A stretch of DNA of 5,851 bases from Aquificaceae bacterium (GTDB lineage Bacteria > Aquificota > Aquificia > Aquificales > Aquificaceae), in contig WFPT01000056.1 of assembly GCA_015487365.1 (NCBI GenBank), positions 1 through 5,851 on the forward strand, read 5' to 3'. The stretch's first letter is position 1, and the number at the start of each line of letters is the position of its first letter. The translations under genes were made by a program, and so were the position numbers. The notes beneath the pieces are model-generated. The model had not been told where the DNA came from, searched no databases, and was given only the letters and a program-made list of their open reading frames with translations. Positions 5,493 to 5,851 of this stretch are shown in pieces.

Positions 5493-5851
5493 ATGGAGCT
5501 TTTTTACCTTAAAGGGGAAATTTTGGCGGACCTTGAAACTCCCCTCTCCATCTTCTTAAAGCTTTACGATGAGGGCAAGTATAGGATACTCTTAGAGAGT
5601 GCGGAGGGGGACAAGAAGTGGGGTAGGTATTCCTTCATAGTCTTTGGCTCCTGTAAGAGCTTTAAGTTTAGGAAGGGCTTTGGGGAAATTTACGACTGCG
5701 GTAGGGTGGAATACTTTAAGAGTGAAGACCCCTTGGAGGAGCTTAAAAGGTTCTTTAAAAGCTTTAAGGGCAAGGGTGAGGAAAGGTTTGACTTGGGAAT
5801 AGTAGGCTTTGTGGGCTATGACCTCATAAAGTTCTACGAGCCCGTTAGGGA
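5493..5851 (+). CDS. trpE: Anthranilate synthase component I, N-terminal part, cut by window edge
   Basis: Catalytic chorismate-using subunit of anthranilate synthase, first step of tryptophan synthesis. I translated 119 codons plus two bases from ATG 5493; the frame is open at the right edge, so about three quarters of the protein is outside. The visible part is the N-terminal regulatory domain: ADLETPLSIFLKLY, then RILLESAEG (residues 30-38), whose LLES motif contacts feedback-inhibiting tryptophan in the family, WGRYSFI, DPLEELKRFF and GFVGYD. The catalytic chorismate domain is not visible, so aminodeoxychorismate synthase (pabB) is the main alternative. LETP, LLES and the overall pattern favour trpE. 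The start lies 2 bases after the kinase stop, with AGGGGA 9 bases upstream, leaving no room for a leader peptide or attenuator directly before it. Confidence 0.88.
   Translation, partial: MELFYLKGEILADLETPLSIFLKLYDEGKYRILLESAEGDKKWGRYSFIVFGSCKSFKFRKGFGEIYDCGRVEYFKSEDPLEELKRFFKSFKGKGEERFDLGIVGFVGYDLIKFYEPVR

Overview
This 5.85 kb window is dense, ordinary bacterial chromosome. It holds ten genes, two of them cut by the window edges, and almost no non-coding DNA. It looks like a thermophilic, chemolithotrophic bacterium of the Aquificota (Aquifex, Hydrogenobacter or Thermocrinis type). Arg is written almost only as AGG, Ile often as ATA, and the proteins are rich in Lys and Glu. Coding strands are purine-loaded, so the leftward genes read as pyrimidine-rich on the + strand. 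Genes overlap or nearly touch. This placement is inferred from style and gene content, not from a database match, and I cannot name a genus.

The window is built as two divergent operons separated by one 89-base intergenic region (3890-3978). The leftward operon reads nuoI - nuoJ - PCu(A)C copper chaperone - DUF89 phosphatase - speE - pfkA, and pfkA runs off the left edge. Its junctions are a 13-base overlap, two 4-base overlaps, a 14-base gap and another 4-base overlap. The first three genes serve respiration: two subunits of complex I and a periplasmic copper carrier that probably serves cytochrome oxidase. The last three are cytoplasmic metabolism: a metal-dependent metabolite-repair phosphatase, an aminopropyltransferase for polyamines, and ATP-type phosphofructokinase.

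The rightward operon reads rpsL - glyoxalase II-like metallo-hydrolase - small P-loop kinase - trpE, and trpE runs off the right edge. Its junctions are a 4-base overlap, an 8-base overlap and a 2-base gap. Ribosomal protein S12 would thus share a transcript with tryptophan biosynthesis. There is no str-operon partner (rpsG, fusA) after rpsL, and no room for a trp leader or attenuator directly before trpE.

I found no mobile element, CRISPR array, RNA gene, toxin-antitoxin pair or defence system, and nothing that amounts to a clear new system. The points worth a second look are organisational or at residue level. They are the complex I fragment nuoIJ cut off from its usual partners, a linker insertion in NuoI, a lost glycine in NuoJ helix 3, non-ATG starts at every 4-base gene overlap, and three starts without a Shine-Dalgarno sequence that each have a -10-like hexamer close upstream. 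The coupled hydrolase/kinase pair of unknown role is a further one.
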